Source: Ampullaceana balthica (taxonomy: Eukaryota > Mollusca > Gastropoda > Lymnaeidae). From it: a stretch of DNA of 64,000 nucleotides. Positions 24,157 to 36,222 of the stretch are shown here, piece after piece. The notes below the pieces were generated by a model. It saw nothing but the letters and a program-made list of their open reading frames with translations. It searched no databases and was not told where the DNA came from. Position 1 is the first letter of the stretch; each line of letters opens with the position of its first letter. Where the stretch lies: contig CALYLW010000044.1 in the NCBI GenBank assembly GCA_944989445.1, forward strand, positions 1,965,501 to 2,029,500. The letters run 5' to 3'. Both the position numbers and the translations under genes were made by a program.

Positions 24157-24788
24157 AAAGGGGCAAAGTAGATAAGAGAGGTGGCAAAATGGGTAGATAA
24201 AGGTAGGGGTAAGGTGAGTTAGAGAGGTTACAAATGGATAGATAATGGTAGGGGTAAGGTAGATTAGAGAGGTTGCAAAATTGATAGATAATGGTAGGGG
24301 TAAGGTAGATTAGAGAGGTTGCAAAATGGATAGATAATGGTAGGGGTAAGGTAGATTAGAGAGGTTGCAAAATGGGTAGATAAAGGTAGGGGTAAGGTAG
24401 ATTAGAGAGGTGGTAAAATGGGTAGATAATGGTAGGGGTAAGGTAGATTAGAGAGGTTACAAAATGGGTAGATAATGGTAGGGGTAAGGTAGATTAGAGA
24501 AGTGGTAAAATGGGTAGATAAAGGTAGGGGTAAGGTAGATTAGAGAGGTTACAAAATGGGTAGATAATGGTAGGGGTAAGGTAGGTTAGAGAGGTGGTAA
24601 AATGGGTAGATAATGGTAGGGGTAAGGTAGATTAGAGAGGTTGCAAAATGGGTAGATAAAGGTAGGGGTAAGGTAGATTAGAGAGGTGGTAAAATGGGAA
24701 GATAATGGTAGGGGTCAGGTAGATTAGAGAGGTTACAAAATGGGTAGATAAAGGTAGGGGTAAGGTAGATTAGAAAGGTTACAAAAGG
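24157..24788 (+). repeat. 46-bp minisatellite, about 14 copies
   Basis: The unit is AGGTTGCAAAATGGGTAGAT then AATGGTAGGGGTAAGGTAGA then TTAGAG. Variants GGTTGC, GGTTAC and GGTGGT occur in a mixed order. Confidence 0.95.
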
Positions 24789-24870
24789 GGTAGATAAAGA
24801 TAAGAGTAGCCTAGGTAGATAAAGGTAAGAGTAGCCTAGGTAGATAAAGGTAAGAGTAGCCTAGGTAGTT
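24789..24870 (+). repeat. 25-bp minisatellite, 3 copies, related to the preceding array
   Basis: GTAGATAAAGGTAAGAGTAG plus CCTAG. The first 20 bases resemble the middle of the 46-bp unit, so it is probably an offshoot. Confidence 0.85.
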
Positions 24871-25620
24871 GATGAGAAAACAGATACCTTACATTTATTA
24901 TTGGTAGCCTTGAAATTATCATATTTAAAGAACCTTGCATACATATAGAATGATAAAAGCATTAAATTGGGTGGGGGGGGGGTTGGCTTTTACCATAATA
25001 ATAAATAGGTTTTATCAGCTAATATTTAAAAGTTAGAGCATCGATGGGTTGTTCTTTTACTCATTTAAATTAAATGTCTAAATTCCTCTCAGAAACGTTA
25101 TGATGTTTGGGCTGCTGGTTCATAAAGGGAGAAAATATGTTTATCAAACAGAAGAAATCCAGAGTTGTCCTATAAACATGTTGTCACATTAGCGTCACGT
25201 CAAAAACATTGGGAATTTCGGCTTGCTCTCAGTGCGCAAACACATAGCTTTACCCACAATTCATCTCGGCTGGCAATCGCCCAAAGCTAGCTCCTGCACT
25301 CTTCAAAAGGTGACTTCATTAACAAATCTTTGAGGTCAACACCAAAGGTATCGATACTCTATACATCGACGTGGCACACTTCAATCCCTGGCATGCGCAA
25401 TCACGCGGCACGAGTAAAAAAAAAGTTCCACTAGTTATTGTTGGTCTCTAACACACCACAAAACCAATTGCCCGGTTGCGTGCTGAAGGGTAAAGCTACC
25501 CAATAAAACATGCATTAAAGGGGGCCAATTCAACGGACTGTTGATGATGCGGCTAAGAAATTGAGGGGCGGTCTGGGCGGCGCTTGAGTAATGAGACGAT
25601 TATCTTCGGCAGCCGAGTGC
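24871..25620. other. Unique sequence, nothing recognised
   Basis: Contains a short poly-G tract near 24972. No supported gene. Confidence 0.45.
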
Positions 25621-25820
25621 GAGAAATAATGGTGATCGTAGGGTTAATGTACAGACAAATTCTTATTTTGGAGAAATAATGGCGATCGTAGGGTTAATGA
25701 TCAGACGAATTCATATTTTGGAGAAATAATTGCAATCGTAGGGTTAATGCTCAGACGAATTCATATTTTGTTGAAATAATTGCAATCGTAGGGTTAATGT
25801 ACAGACGATTTCTTTTTTGG
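25621..25820 (+). repeat. 50-bp minisatellite, 4 copies
   Basis: Copies start at 25621, 25671, 25721 and 25771 with GAGAAATAATGGTGATCGTA and continue GGGTTAATG. Confidence 0.92.
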
Positions 25821-25962
25821 GAGATGTGTCTGAGAAAAGAAAATCCAAAGCGTTTCATGTTTCACTTGCAGTTAAGGTCTTATGTTTTTACTTCTATACC
25901 ATCTTGCTACACTTCCGAGGACGTGTATTTTAATAAAATTTACGTGATCCGAAAATGCATTG

Positions 25963-27265
25963 AAAAATCTGATTGTGAGTAGCAAGCCCAATACATTCGG
26001 GTTAGGGTTAGGGTTAGGGTTAGGGTAAAATCTGATTGTGAGTAGCAAGCCCAATGCATTCGGGTTAGGGTTAGGGTTAGGGTTAGGGTAAAATCTGATT
26101 GTGAGTAGCAAGCCCAATACATTCGGGTTAGGGTTAGGGTTAGGGTAAAATCTGATTGTGAGTAGCAAGCCCAATACATTCGGGTTAGGGTTAGGGTTAG
26201 GGTTAGGGTTAGGGTTAGGGTTAGGGTTAGGGTTAGGGTTAGGGTTAGGGTAAAATCTGATTGTGAGTAGCAAGCCCAATGCATTCGGGTTAGGGTTAGG
26301 GTTAGGGTTAGGGTAAAATCTGATTGTGAGTAGCAAGCCCAATACATTCGGGTTAGGGTTAGGGTTAGGGTAAAATCTGATTGTGAGTAGCAAGCCCAAT
26401 ACATTCGGGTTAGGGTTAGGGTTAGGGTTAGGGTAAAATATGATTGTGAGTAGCAAGCCCAATACATTCGGGTTAGGGTTAGGGTTAGGGTTAGGGTAAA
26501 ATCTGATTGTGAGTAGCAAGCCCAATACATTCGGGTTAGGGTTAGGGTTAGGGTAAAATCTGATTGTGAGTAGCAAGCCCAATACATTCGGGTTAGGGTT
26601 AGGGTTAGGGTTAGGGTAAAATCTGATTGTGAGTAGCAAGCCCAATACATTCGGGTTAGGGTTAGGGTTAGGGTTAGGGTAAAATCTGATTGTGAGTAGC
26701 AAGCCCAATACATTCGGGTTAGGGTTAGGGTTAGGGTAAAATCTGATTGTGAGTAGCAAGCCCAATACATTCGGGTTAGGGTTAGGGTTAGGGTTAGGGT
26801 AAAATCTGATTGTGAGTAGCAAGCCCAATACATTCGGGTTAGGGTTAGGGTTAGGGTTAGGGTAAAATCTGATTGTGAGTAGCAAGCCCAATACATTCGG
26901 GTTAGGGTTAGGGTTAGGGTTAGGGTAAAATCTGATTGTGAGTAGCAAGCCCAATACATTCGGGTTAGGGTTAGGGTTAGGGTTAGGGTAAAATCTGATT
27001 GTGAGTAGCAAGCCCAATACATTCGGGTTAGGGTTAGGGTTAGGGTAAAATCTGATTGTGAGTAGCAAGCCCAATACATTCGGGTTAGGGTTAGGGTTAG
27101 GGTAAAATCTGATTGTGAGTAGCAAGCCCAATACATTCGGGTTAGGGTTAGGGTTAGGGTTAGGGTAAAATCTGATTGTGAGTAGCAAGCCCAATACATT
27201 CGGGTTAGGGTTAGGGTTAGGGTTAGGGTAAAATCTGATTGTGAGTAGCAAGCCAAATACATTCG
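25963..27265 (+). repeat. Composite satellite: 38-bp spacer plus (TTAGGG) runs, about 21 units
   Basis: Each unit is a nearly invariant spacer (AAAATCTGATTGTGAGTAGC, AAGCCCAATACATTCGG) followed by three or four TTAGGG hexamers; one unit (26182-26250) has eleven. The G-rich strand is always plus. TTAGGG is the telomere hexamer of molluscs and most other animals, so this is an interstitial, telomere-derived satellite. The open minus frames of about 460 codons are artefacts of the repeat. Confidence 0.97.
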
Positions 27266-27311
27266 ATTATTTAAAAAAATGGAACAAAGTAAAAAATGTC
27301 TGAAACACGTG

Positions 27312-28626
27312 CAGTTATTACTCATACAACTCATTGAACATAACAGAAATACAGGTAGTTATTACTCATACAACTCATTGAACATAACAGAAATACAGGT
27401 AGTTATTACACATACAACTCATTGAACATGACAAAAATACAGGTAGTTATTACTCATACAACTCATTGAACATAACAGAAATACAGGTAGTTATTACACA
27501 TACAACTCATTGAACATAACAGAAATACAGGTAGTTATTACTCATACAACTCATTGAACATGACAGAAATACAGGTAGTTATTACTCATACAACTCATTA
27601 AACATAACAGAAATACAGGTAGTTATTACACATACAACTCATTGAACATAACAGAAATACAGGTAGCTATTACTCATACAACTCATTGAACATAACAGAA
27701 ATACAGGTAGTTATTACTCATACAACTCATTGAACATAACAGAAATACAGGTAGTTATTACTCATACAACTCTCTGAACATAACAGAAATACAGGTAGTT
27801 ATTACACATACAACTCATTGAACATAACAGAAATACAGGTAGTTATTACACATACAACTCATTGAACATAACAGAAATACAGGTAGTTATTACACATACA
27901 ACTCATTGAACATAACAGAAATACAGGTAGTTATTACACATACAACTCATTGAACATGACAGAAATACAGGTAGTTATTACTCATACAACTCATTGAACA
28001 TAACAGAAATACAGGTAGTTATTACACATACAACTCATTGAACATAACAGAAATACAGGTAGTTATTACACATACAACTCATTGAACATAACAGAAATAC
28101 AGGTAGTTATTACACATACAACTCATTGAACATAACAGAAATACAGGTAGTTATTACACATACAACTCATTGAACATAACAGAAATACAGGTAGTTATTA
28201 CACATACAACTCATTGAACATGACAAAAATACAGGTAGTTATTACACATACAACTCATTGAACATAACAGAAATACAGGTAGTTATTACACATACAACTC
28301 ATTGAACATGACAGAAATACAGGTAGTTATTACTCATACAACTCATTGAACATAACAGAAATACAAGTAGCTATTACTCATACAACTCATTGAACATAAC
28401 AGAAATACAGGTAGTTATTACACATAGAACTCATTGAACATAACAGAAATACAGGTAGTTATTACTCATACAACTCATTGAACATAACAGAAATACAGGT
28501 AGTTATTACACATACAACTCATTGAACATAACAGAAATACAGGTAGCTATTACTCATATAACTCATTGAACATAAAAGAGACACGGGCAGTTATTACACA
28601 TTCAACTCATTGCATATAACAGAAAC
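27312..28626 (+). repeat. 44-bp satellite, about 30 copies
   Basis: The unit is CATAACAGAAATACAGGTAG, TTATTACACATACAACTCAT, TGAA. Copies differ mainly at ACACAT/ACTCAT and CATAAC/CATGAC. Confidence 0.97.
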
Positions 28627-28644
28627 TTAAACTGAAGAAACAAA

Positions 28645-29288
28645 AGAGTCTTTCGCTCTCAATATTGCAACACAACACTGGTTGATCACTTGTGATGATA
28701 CTGGTTATGGTTATGGTTAGGGTTAGGGTTAGAGTGTTTCGCTCTCAATATTGCAACACAATACTAGTTGATCACTTGTAATCATACTGGTTAGGGTTAG
28801 AGTTAGGGTTAGGTTTAGGGTTAGTCTTTCGCTCTCTATTTTGCAACACAACACTGGTTGATCCCTTGTGATGATACTGGTTAGGGTTAGGTTTAGGGGT
28901 TAGGGTTAGGGTTAGAGTCGTTCGCTCTCAATATTGCAACACAACACTGGTTGATCACTTGTGATGATACTGGTTAGGGTTAGGGTTAGAGTCTTTCGCT
29001 CTCAATATTGCAACACAACACTGGTTGATCACTTGTGATAATACTGGTTAGGGTTAGGGTTAGGGTTAGGGTCTTTCGCTCTCAATATGGCAACACAACA
29101 CTGGTTGATCACTTGTGATGATACTGGTTAGGGTTAGGGTTAGGGTTAGAGTCTTTCGCTCTCAATATTGCAACCAACACTGGTTGATCACTTGTGATGA
29201 TACTGGTTAGGGTTAGGGTTAAGGTTAGAGTCTTTCGCTCTCAATATTGCATTACAACACTGGTTGATCACTTGTGATCATACTGGTT
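28645..29288 (+). repeat. Second composite satellite: about 55-bp spacer plus TTAGGG runs, 8 units
   Basis: The spacer is TCTTTCGCTCTCAATATTGC, AACACAACACTGGTTGATCA, CTTGTGATGATACTGG. It is followed by two to five TTAGGG-like hexamers with more decay (TTATGG, TTAGAG, TTTAGGG) than in the array at 25963. The spacer is unrelated to that array. Confidence 0.95.
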
Positions 29289-29941
29289 CGGAGAAAAAAA
29301 CAACTGATATTACCGAATCGAACCAGTCGTCAATCAAGAATTCCTGATCAATTTTTTACAATCTCTAATCAACCACAAGGAGTTGGTTTTGTAAAACTTC
29401 TAACGCTCCCAATATACTCCGTAAATATCTTTTCTACATATTTACAAATCAAACATCGCATCCTTGTGACGCTACCCCAACAAGAGTTTTGAAAAAGTTG
29501 GTAGGATTAAATTTTTCTATCTTTCGCTCTCTTTCTTTCACTCTCTTGCCCTCTTTCACAATGTAATGGGTTAACTAATTTTGAGCCAAAAAATAGATAT
29601 TATAATTCTTACAAATGAAACTGTTTCAACCATCTGTTTTAAGTAAGCACAGAAATTTATTGGCATTTTCAATAAGCTTTAATTAGTGAGGTATTGAATT
29701 TATAACTGTAATTTTGTATTTGGTACAGGTAATGAGAGCGCCTTGATAAATCTAATGGGGTGAATTTTTATGTCAATAAATCCTTATTTTGAGAGAAATA
29801 ATTTTCTTTTTAAAGTAATAATGTGATGTGTCGGTGAAGATTATGCGGAGAGGCATTGCAAACTCCTTTTACTAATTTTAAATTTACCATAAGTTATATG
29901 AAGAAAGTGAAATGTGTTAATATTCTGTTATTGATGGAACA
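29289..29941. other. Unique sequence, nothing recognised
   Basis: AT-rich. A stray CTTTCGCTCTC at about 29520 resembles the preceding spacer. Confidence 0.4.
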
Positions 29942-29989
29942 GTTATGGCGCGATAATTGTATATGTGGTGATGTTATGGCGCGATAAAA
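29942..29989 (+). repeat. Isolated 1.5 units of the 31-bp satellite
   Basis: GTTATGGCGCGATAATTGTA TATGTGGTGAT GTTATGGCGCGATAA is the same as units of the array beginning about 1.04 kb downstream. Confidence 0.9.
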
Positions 29990-31032
29990 ATGTAAATAAC
30001 AATTTAAAAAAACTTTTGTGTGGAGGAGTCCGATTTTTAAATATGTTATTTTTTTAAACATACAAATATGCAATCTCAAAGTGTATAAAAGAAAAACAAA
30101 CGCTAAACTGATGCATAAGTTGGCAAACTTCATTTGCAGTAATAAATAATGGCTTTGTAGTTCAGAACGCATCGAAACTTGACAACCAAACGACAACCAA
30201 TTGTAAATTTCATAAACATAAAAACGAATGTTATACATTAACATTGAAAATTAAATTTATAATTAAGTACGTAATATTGACATGGACACATACACAAAAA
30301 ACTGACATTTAATACAAAAAATAATAATATTTATCAAATAAAACATCGCTCTTTTTAAATCCTTTATATTAACTCGTGGTGTCTGCGGCCGACCTTGTTT
30401 GCTTGTCGCCAAAACTTTTGATCGATTTTTTACCCACTTGCTCGCAAGATAGCGAGCTGAAATTTTGCAGGCAGTTTCGTACCGATGATAAAAACAATGT
30501 ATCAAAATTTCAGATCGATCGCATGTACCGTGATTAAATTATTGATTTTTTAGATTATTTTATTTATTCCTATGTATCATGCTATTTTTTGAGATAGAGC
30601 GTCGCGGTGCGTATTATATTGAACAACCTTTCTGTCGCGCAATAAGGTGCGTATTTTATTGACAGCTCTTTTTATAAACATATTCCTGATCGGTGCGCAT
30701 TATATTAAACATGTTTTACGACACAACTGCAATTTTGTATTTCTTGATGGTCTGGCGCTGCGTATTATAATGAACATTCTTTTAATTACTTCTCGTACAT
30801 AAAGGATTTATAGTCAAAAACTTGGTTTTTTTTACGGGTTTTTCTTATTACTTCGTTCCCTTCACAAATTAATAAAAGCTCAAATAATGACGTCAGGTCA
30901 CAATATTTTATGGCTAGAAACACATTATGTTAATCTCGAACGCAACATATTTACTCCTATATTCTAATTTTTTTATTGGCAGTTACCTCGCATAGCATCA
31001 CGGACTGACGTGACATTGCAAATTATATTGTT
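29990..31032. other. AT-rich spacer with degenerate repeats
   Basis: At 30600-30775 a GGTGCGTATTATATTGAACA-like motif recurs four times, irregularly. 30851-30950 is the second copy of a dispersed repeat. No gene was recognised. Confidence 0.5.
30851..30950 (+). repeat. Dispersed repeat copy B (partner at 20217)
   Basis: Same order of shared blocks as 20217-20315, including TCGTTCCCTT and TGTTAATCTCGAA. Confidence 0.7.
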
Positions 31033-34000
31033 TAATGTTATGGCGCGATAATGTTATATGTGGTGATGATATGGCGCGATAATTGTATATGTCGTGATGT
31101 TATGGCGCGATAATTGTATATGTCGTGATGTTATGGTGCGATAATTGTATATGTCGTGATGTTATGGTGCGATAATGTTATATGTCGTGATGTTATGGTG
31201 CGATAATGTTATATGTGATGATGTTATGGCGCGATAATTGTATATCTCGTGATGTTATGGCGCGATAATTGTATATGTCGTGATGTTATGGCGCGATAAT
31301 TGTATATGTCGTGATGTTATGGCGCGATAATTGTATATGTCGTGATGTTATGGTGCGATAATGTTATATGTGATGATGTTATGGCGCGATAATTGTATAT
31401 GTCGTGATGTTATGGCGCGATAATTGTATATGTCGTGATGTTATGGCGCGATAATTGTATATGTCGTAATGTTATGGTGCGATAATGTTATATGTGATGA
31501 TGTTATGGCGCGATAATTGCATATGTCGTGATGTTATGGCGCGATAATTGTATATGTCGTGATGTTATGGCGCGATAATTGTATATGTCGTGATGTTATG
31601 GTGCGATAATGTTATATGTGGTGATGTTATGGTGCAATAATTGTATATGTGGTGATGTTATGGTGCGATAATGTTATGTGTCGTTATGTTATAGGGCGAT
31701 AATGTTATATGTGGTGATGTTATGGTGCGATAATTGTATATGTCGTGATGTTATGGTGCGATAATGTTATATGTGGTGATGTTATGGTGCGATAATGTTA
31801 TATGTGGTGATGTTATGGCGCGATAATGTTATATGTCGTGATGTTATGGTGCGATAATGTTATATGTCGTGATGTTATGGTGCGATAATGTTATATGTCG
31901 TGATGTTATGGCGCGATAATGTTATATATGTCGTGATGTTATGGTGCGATAATGTTATATGTGGTGATGTTATGGTGCGATAATGTTATATGTCGTGATG
32001 TTATGGTGCGATAATGTTATATGTCGTGATGTTATGGCGCGATAATTGTATATGTCGTGATGTTATGGCGCGATAATTGTATATGTCGTGATGTTATGGT
32101 GCGATAATGTTATATGTGATGATGTTATGGCGCGATAATTGTATATGTCGTGATGTTATGGCGCGATAATTGTATATGTCGTGATGTTATGGCGCGATAA
32201 TTGTATATGTCGTAATGTTATGGTGCGATAATGTTATATGTGATGATGTTATGGCGCGATAATTGCATATGTCGTGATGTTATGGCGCGATAATGTTATA
32301 TGTGGGGATGTTATGGCGCGATAATTGTATATGTCGTGATGTTATGGTGCGATAATGTTATATGTGGTGATTTTATGGTGCGATAATGTTATATGTGGTG
32401 ATGTTATGGCGCGATAATGTTATATGTCGTGATGTTATGGTGCGATAATGTTATATGTCGTGATGTTATGGCGCGATAATGTTATATGTCGTGATGTTAT
32501 GGCGCGATAATTGTATATGTCGTGATGTTATGGTGCGATAATGTTATATATGGGGATGTTATGGTGCGATAATGTTATATGTCGTGATGTTATGGTGCGA
32601 TAATGTTATATGTCGTGATGTTATGGCGCGATAATTGTATATGTCGTGATGTTATGGTGCGATAATGTTATATGTGGTGATGTTATGGGGCGATAATGTT
32701 ATATGTCGTGATGTTATGGGGCGATAATGTTATATGTCGTGATGTTATGGTGCGATAATGTTATATGTGGTGATGTTATGGTGCGATAATGTTATATGTG
32801 GTGATGTTATGGTGCGATAATGTTATATATTGTGATGTTATGGTGCGATAATGTTATATGTCTTTATGTTATGGTGCGATAATGTTATATGTGGTGATGT
32901 TATGGGGCGATAATGTAATATGTCGTGATGTTATGGCGCGATAATGTTATATGTGGTGATGTTATGGTGCGATAATGTTATATGTCGTGATGTTATAGGG
33001 CGATAATGTTATATGTGGTGATGTTTTGGTGCGATAATGTTATATGTCGTGATGTTATGGTGCAATAATGTTATATGTGGTGATGTTAATGTGTGATAAT
33101 GTTATATGTCGTAATGTTATAGGGCGATGCTGTTATATGTGGTGATGTTATGGTGCGATAATGTTATATGTCGTGATGTTATAGGGCGATAATGTTATAT
33201 GTGGTGATGTTATGGCGCGATAATGTTATATGTCGTGATGTTATGGTGCGATAATGTTATATGTGGTGATGTTATGGTGCGATAATGTTATATGTCGTGA
33301 TGTTATGGTGCGATAATGTTATATATGGTGATGTTATGGTGAGATAATGTTATATGTGGTGATGTTATGGTGCGATAATGTTTTATGTGGTGATGTTATG
33401 GTGCGATAATGTTATATGTGGTGATGTTATGGTGCGATAATGTTATATGTGGTGATGTTATGGTGCGATAATGTTATATGTGGTGATGTTATGGTGCGAT
33501 AATGTTATATGTGGTGATGTTATGGTGCGATAATGGTATATGTCGTGATGTTATGGTGCGATAATGTTATATGTGGTGATGTTATGGTGCGATAATGTTA
33601 TATGTGGTGATGTTATGGTGCGATAATGTTATATGTGGTGATGTTATGGCGCGATAATGTTATATGTCGTGATGTTATGGTGCGATAATGTTATATGTCG
33701 TGATGTTATGGCGCGATAATGTTATATGTGGTGATGTTATGGTGCGATAATGTTATATGTGGTGATGTTATGGTGCGATAATGTTATATGTGGTGATGTT
33801 ATGATGCGATAATGTTATATATCGTGATGTTATGGTGCGATAATGTTATATGTGGTGATGTTATGGTGCAATAATGTTATATGTGGTGATGTTATGGTGC
33901 GATAATGTTATATGTCGTGATGTTATAGGGCGATAATGTTATATGTCGTGATGTTATGGTGCAATAATGTTTTATGTCGTGATGTTATAGGGCGATAATG

Positions 34001-34516
34001 TTATATGTGGTGATGTTATGGTGCGATAATGTTATATGTCGTGATGTTATAGGGCGATAATGTTATATGTCGTGATGTTATAGGGCGATAATGTTATATG
34101 TGGTGATGTTATGGTGCGATAATAGTATATGTGGTGATGTTATGGTGCGATAATGTTATATGTCGTGATGTTATAGGGCGATAATGTTATATGTGGTGAT
34201 GTTATGGTGCGATAATGTTATATGTGGTGATGTTATGGTGCGATAATGTTATATGTGGTGATGTTATGGCGCGATAATGTTATATGTCGTGATGTTATGG
34301 TGCGATAATTTTATATGTGGTGATGTTATGGTGCGATAATGTTATATGTCGTGATGTTATGGTGCGATAATGTTATATGTGGTGATGTTATGGTGCGATA
34401 ATGTTATATGTGGTGATGTTATGGTGCGATAATGTTATATGTCGTGATGTTATGGTGCGATAATGTTATATGTGGTGATGTTATGGTGCGGTAATGTTAT
34501 ATGTCGTGATGTTATA
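31033..34516 (+). repeat. 31-bp satellite, about 112 copies
   Basis: The unit is GATGTTATGGTGCGATAATG TTATATGTGGT. Two main variants exist: GGCGCGATAATTGTATATGTCGT-type units, concentrated in the first 1.3 kb, and GGTGCGATAATGTTATATGTGGT-type units further right; GGGCGATAATG is a third variant around 33.0-34.2 kb. Longer blocks are duplicated, for example around 31360-31640 and 32090-32350. It is the second largest tandem array in the window, after the joined 40-bp families. Confidence 0.98.
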
Positions 34517-36134
34517 GCTTTGGTCTGAGTCTATGAAGTTTGCTATAGTTTTGTGATCTGCTTAGTACTCAAGATGTCTTTTTAATCCCAATTGCACTCT
34601 TGTTATGTCCAATCTAACATTGTAGTATCAGTTGCATTGTTTGCATCATTTCATCGTCACAAACCAATTGCTACTGAGGTCGTTTCGGCAAGTTCAACTC
34701 TTATTTTCAAGGTTCTAGTTTCCACAACAACAATTTTTTGTCAACATTTTTGTTCAAAAATTTACGATCTTAGAAATAGCTTGGCCAGACTATACGCAGA
34801 GATGATTTAAGATAGGCTGTTCTTTTTAAACGAATTAAAAAATATTTAACTGATTCTCTAACTGGTTAGACAATTAGCTCAAACTATTTTTATTGGTAAG
34901 GTGGGGGAGGGTGGCCTAAAAATCAACAAATCAGGCAAATATATTTGTTCCACGCAGAGATTGAGCTAACTAGAATTTGAGCACAAAATGTCTGGACTTT
35001 AAACACAAACTGGCTGGACTTTAAACACAAACTGGTTGGATTTTGAGCGCAATTCGATCTTAATTTGAGTTCAAATTTGTTAGGCTAGTGTGTTCATGAT
35101 GTCCAGAGACGAATATATTTCCGAACTTACAAAATAGTTTGTTAAAGTTATTATCTTCTTTTATGTAATGAGCACTTTTAAATTTATATTTCATTTCTGT
35201 ATAACTCCCACGGTTCAACCGATTAACAGATATAATAAAATAAAAACGAAAAAATGCGATGAATTCTTACGTGACAGGTTTGGTGTAAGTTTTGAGCTCA
35301 TTTAATCTTGAAATGAAATGAACCAGAGAGTTTGATGAGCTTCTATTAATTGACTGTTTGATTGTTACATTTAAAATAAAAACAAATAATGGTTGTTTTT
35401 TTTTAAAGTTCCAATTTTTTTTTAAACTAATATTTCGCATAGTATGGACTGATTAAAGCCGCCTAACAAGCGTTGCAATAATTTTACAATTTTTAGAGTG
35501 AAACACGTTGAGTGTAGAACCATAAGCGTAGGAAAGGACATGTTTTGTTTAGTACATGTCCTTGTGAGCAAAGCTGACAATTTTTTAAAGCAGGTGGAAT
35601 CTTAATTGTAAACATTTTTATTTTAAATTTCATTCAAACCCACTCATTTACTATAATGATTCTTGTTTTCTCTATGAATAACCACACCAGTAAATTTTTA
35701 CAATTTGTAATTATTCATCAACTAATAAATGTAAATTGTTTGTATTGATATTTATAGTGTGTTAGAAGTAAAGCGATATCAATGTTCATTTGATACAATT
35801 AGCCTAAAGGTTCGAGGGGATCAAATTGTTCAGTATTGGATTTTGGGTTAAAAAAACTAATGCTACGTTCAGCATTTGTATATGTCTTCTAATATCATTT
35901 AATTCATATTTAAAATGAGTTTTAATAAACAAAAGTTTATATTTAAGTGAAACTAAATTAAACATCTAACACAAGTAAATACATTTAAAGAAATAATATG
36001 TCGACGAATGTATGGCCTCATAAGATAATAAACTTTTCGTTCGTAATCAATATATTTAGCTTGGTTATTTCAATAATGGTTATTTGCTGGGTATATTTCA
36101 ATGGGCTTTAGGTTTAAAGGGACCCGACTATTGG
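34517..36134. other. AT-rich sequence without a recognised gene
   Basis: Around 34984-35055 TGGACTTTAAACACAAACTG recurs three times. The remainder shows no gene, RNA gene or TE motif. A 72-codon frame at 34592 has no recognisable motif. Confidence 0.45.

Positions 36135-36217
<83 letters not shown>
36135..36217. repeat. (CA)n(TA)n microsatellite
   Basis: A short CA run followed by a long TA run, directly abutting a TIR element. Confidence 0.97.

Positions 36218-36222
<5 letters not shown>

Noticed and set aside
25963..27265. A true chromosome end
   Set aside because: Hexamer runs are short, interrupted by a spacer, and flanked on both sides by tens of kilobases of other sequence.
25872..27334. 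Two minus-strand open frames of about 460 codons (NP-rich and TL-rich) as repetitive proteins
   Set aside because: They are translations of the TTAGGG composite satellite in two frames; no start context, promoter or non-repeat domain supports them.
25963..29288. Repeat-spacer arrays resembling a CRISPR
   Set aside because: The sections between repeats are telomere hexamers, not unique spacers, and the whole context is eukaryotic.
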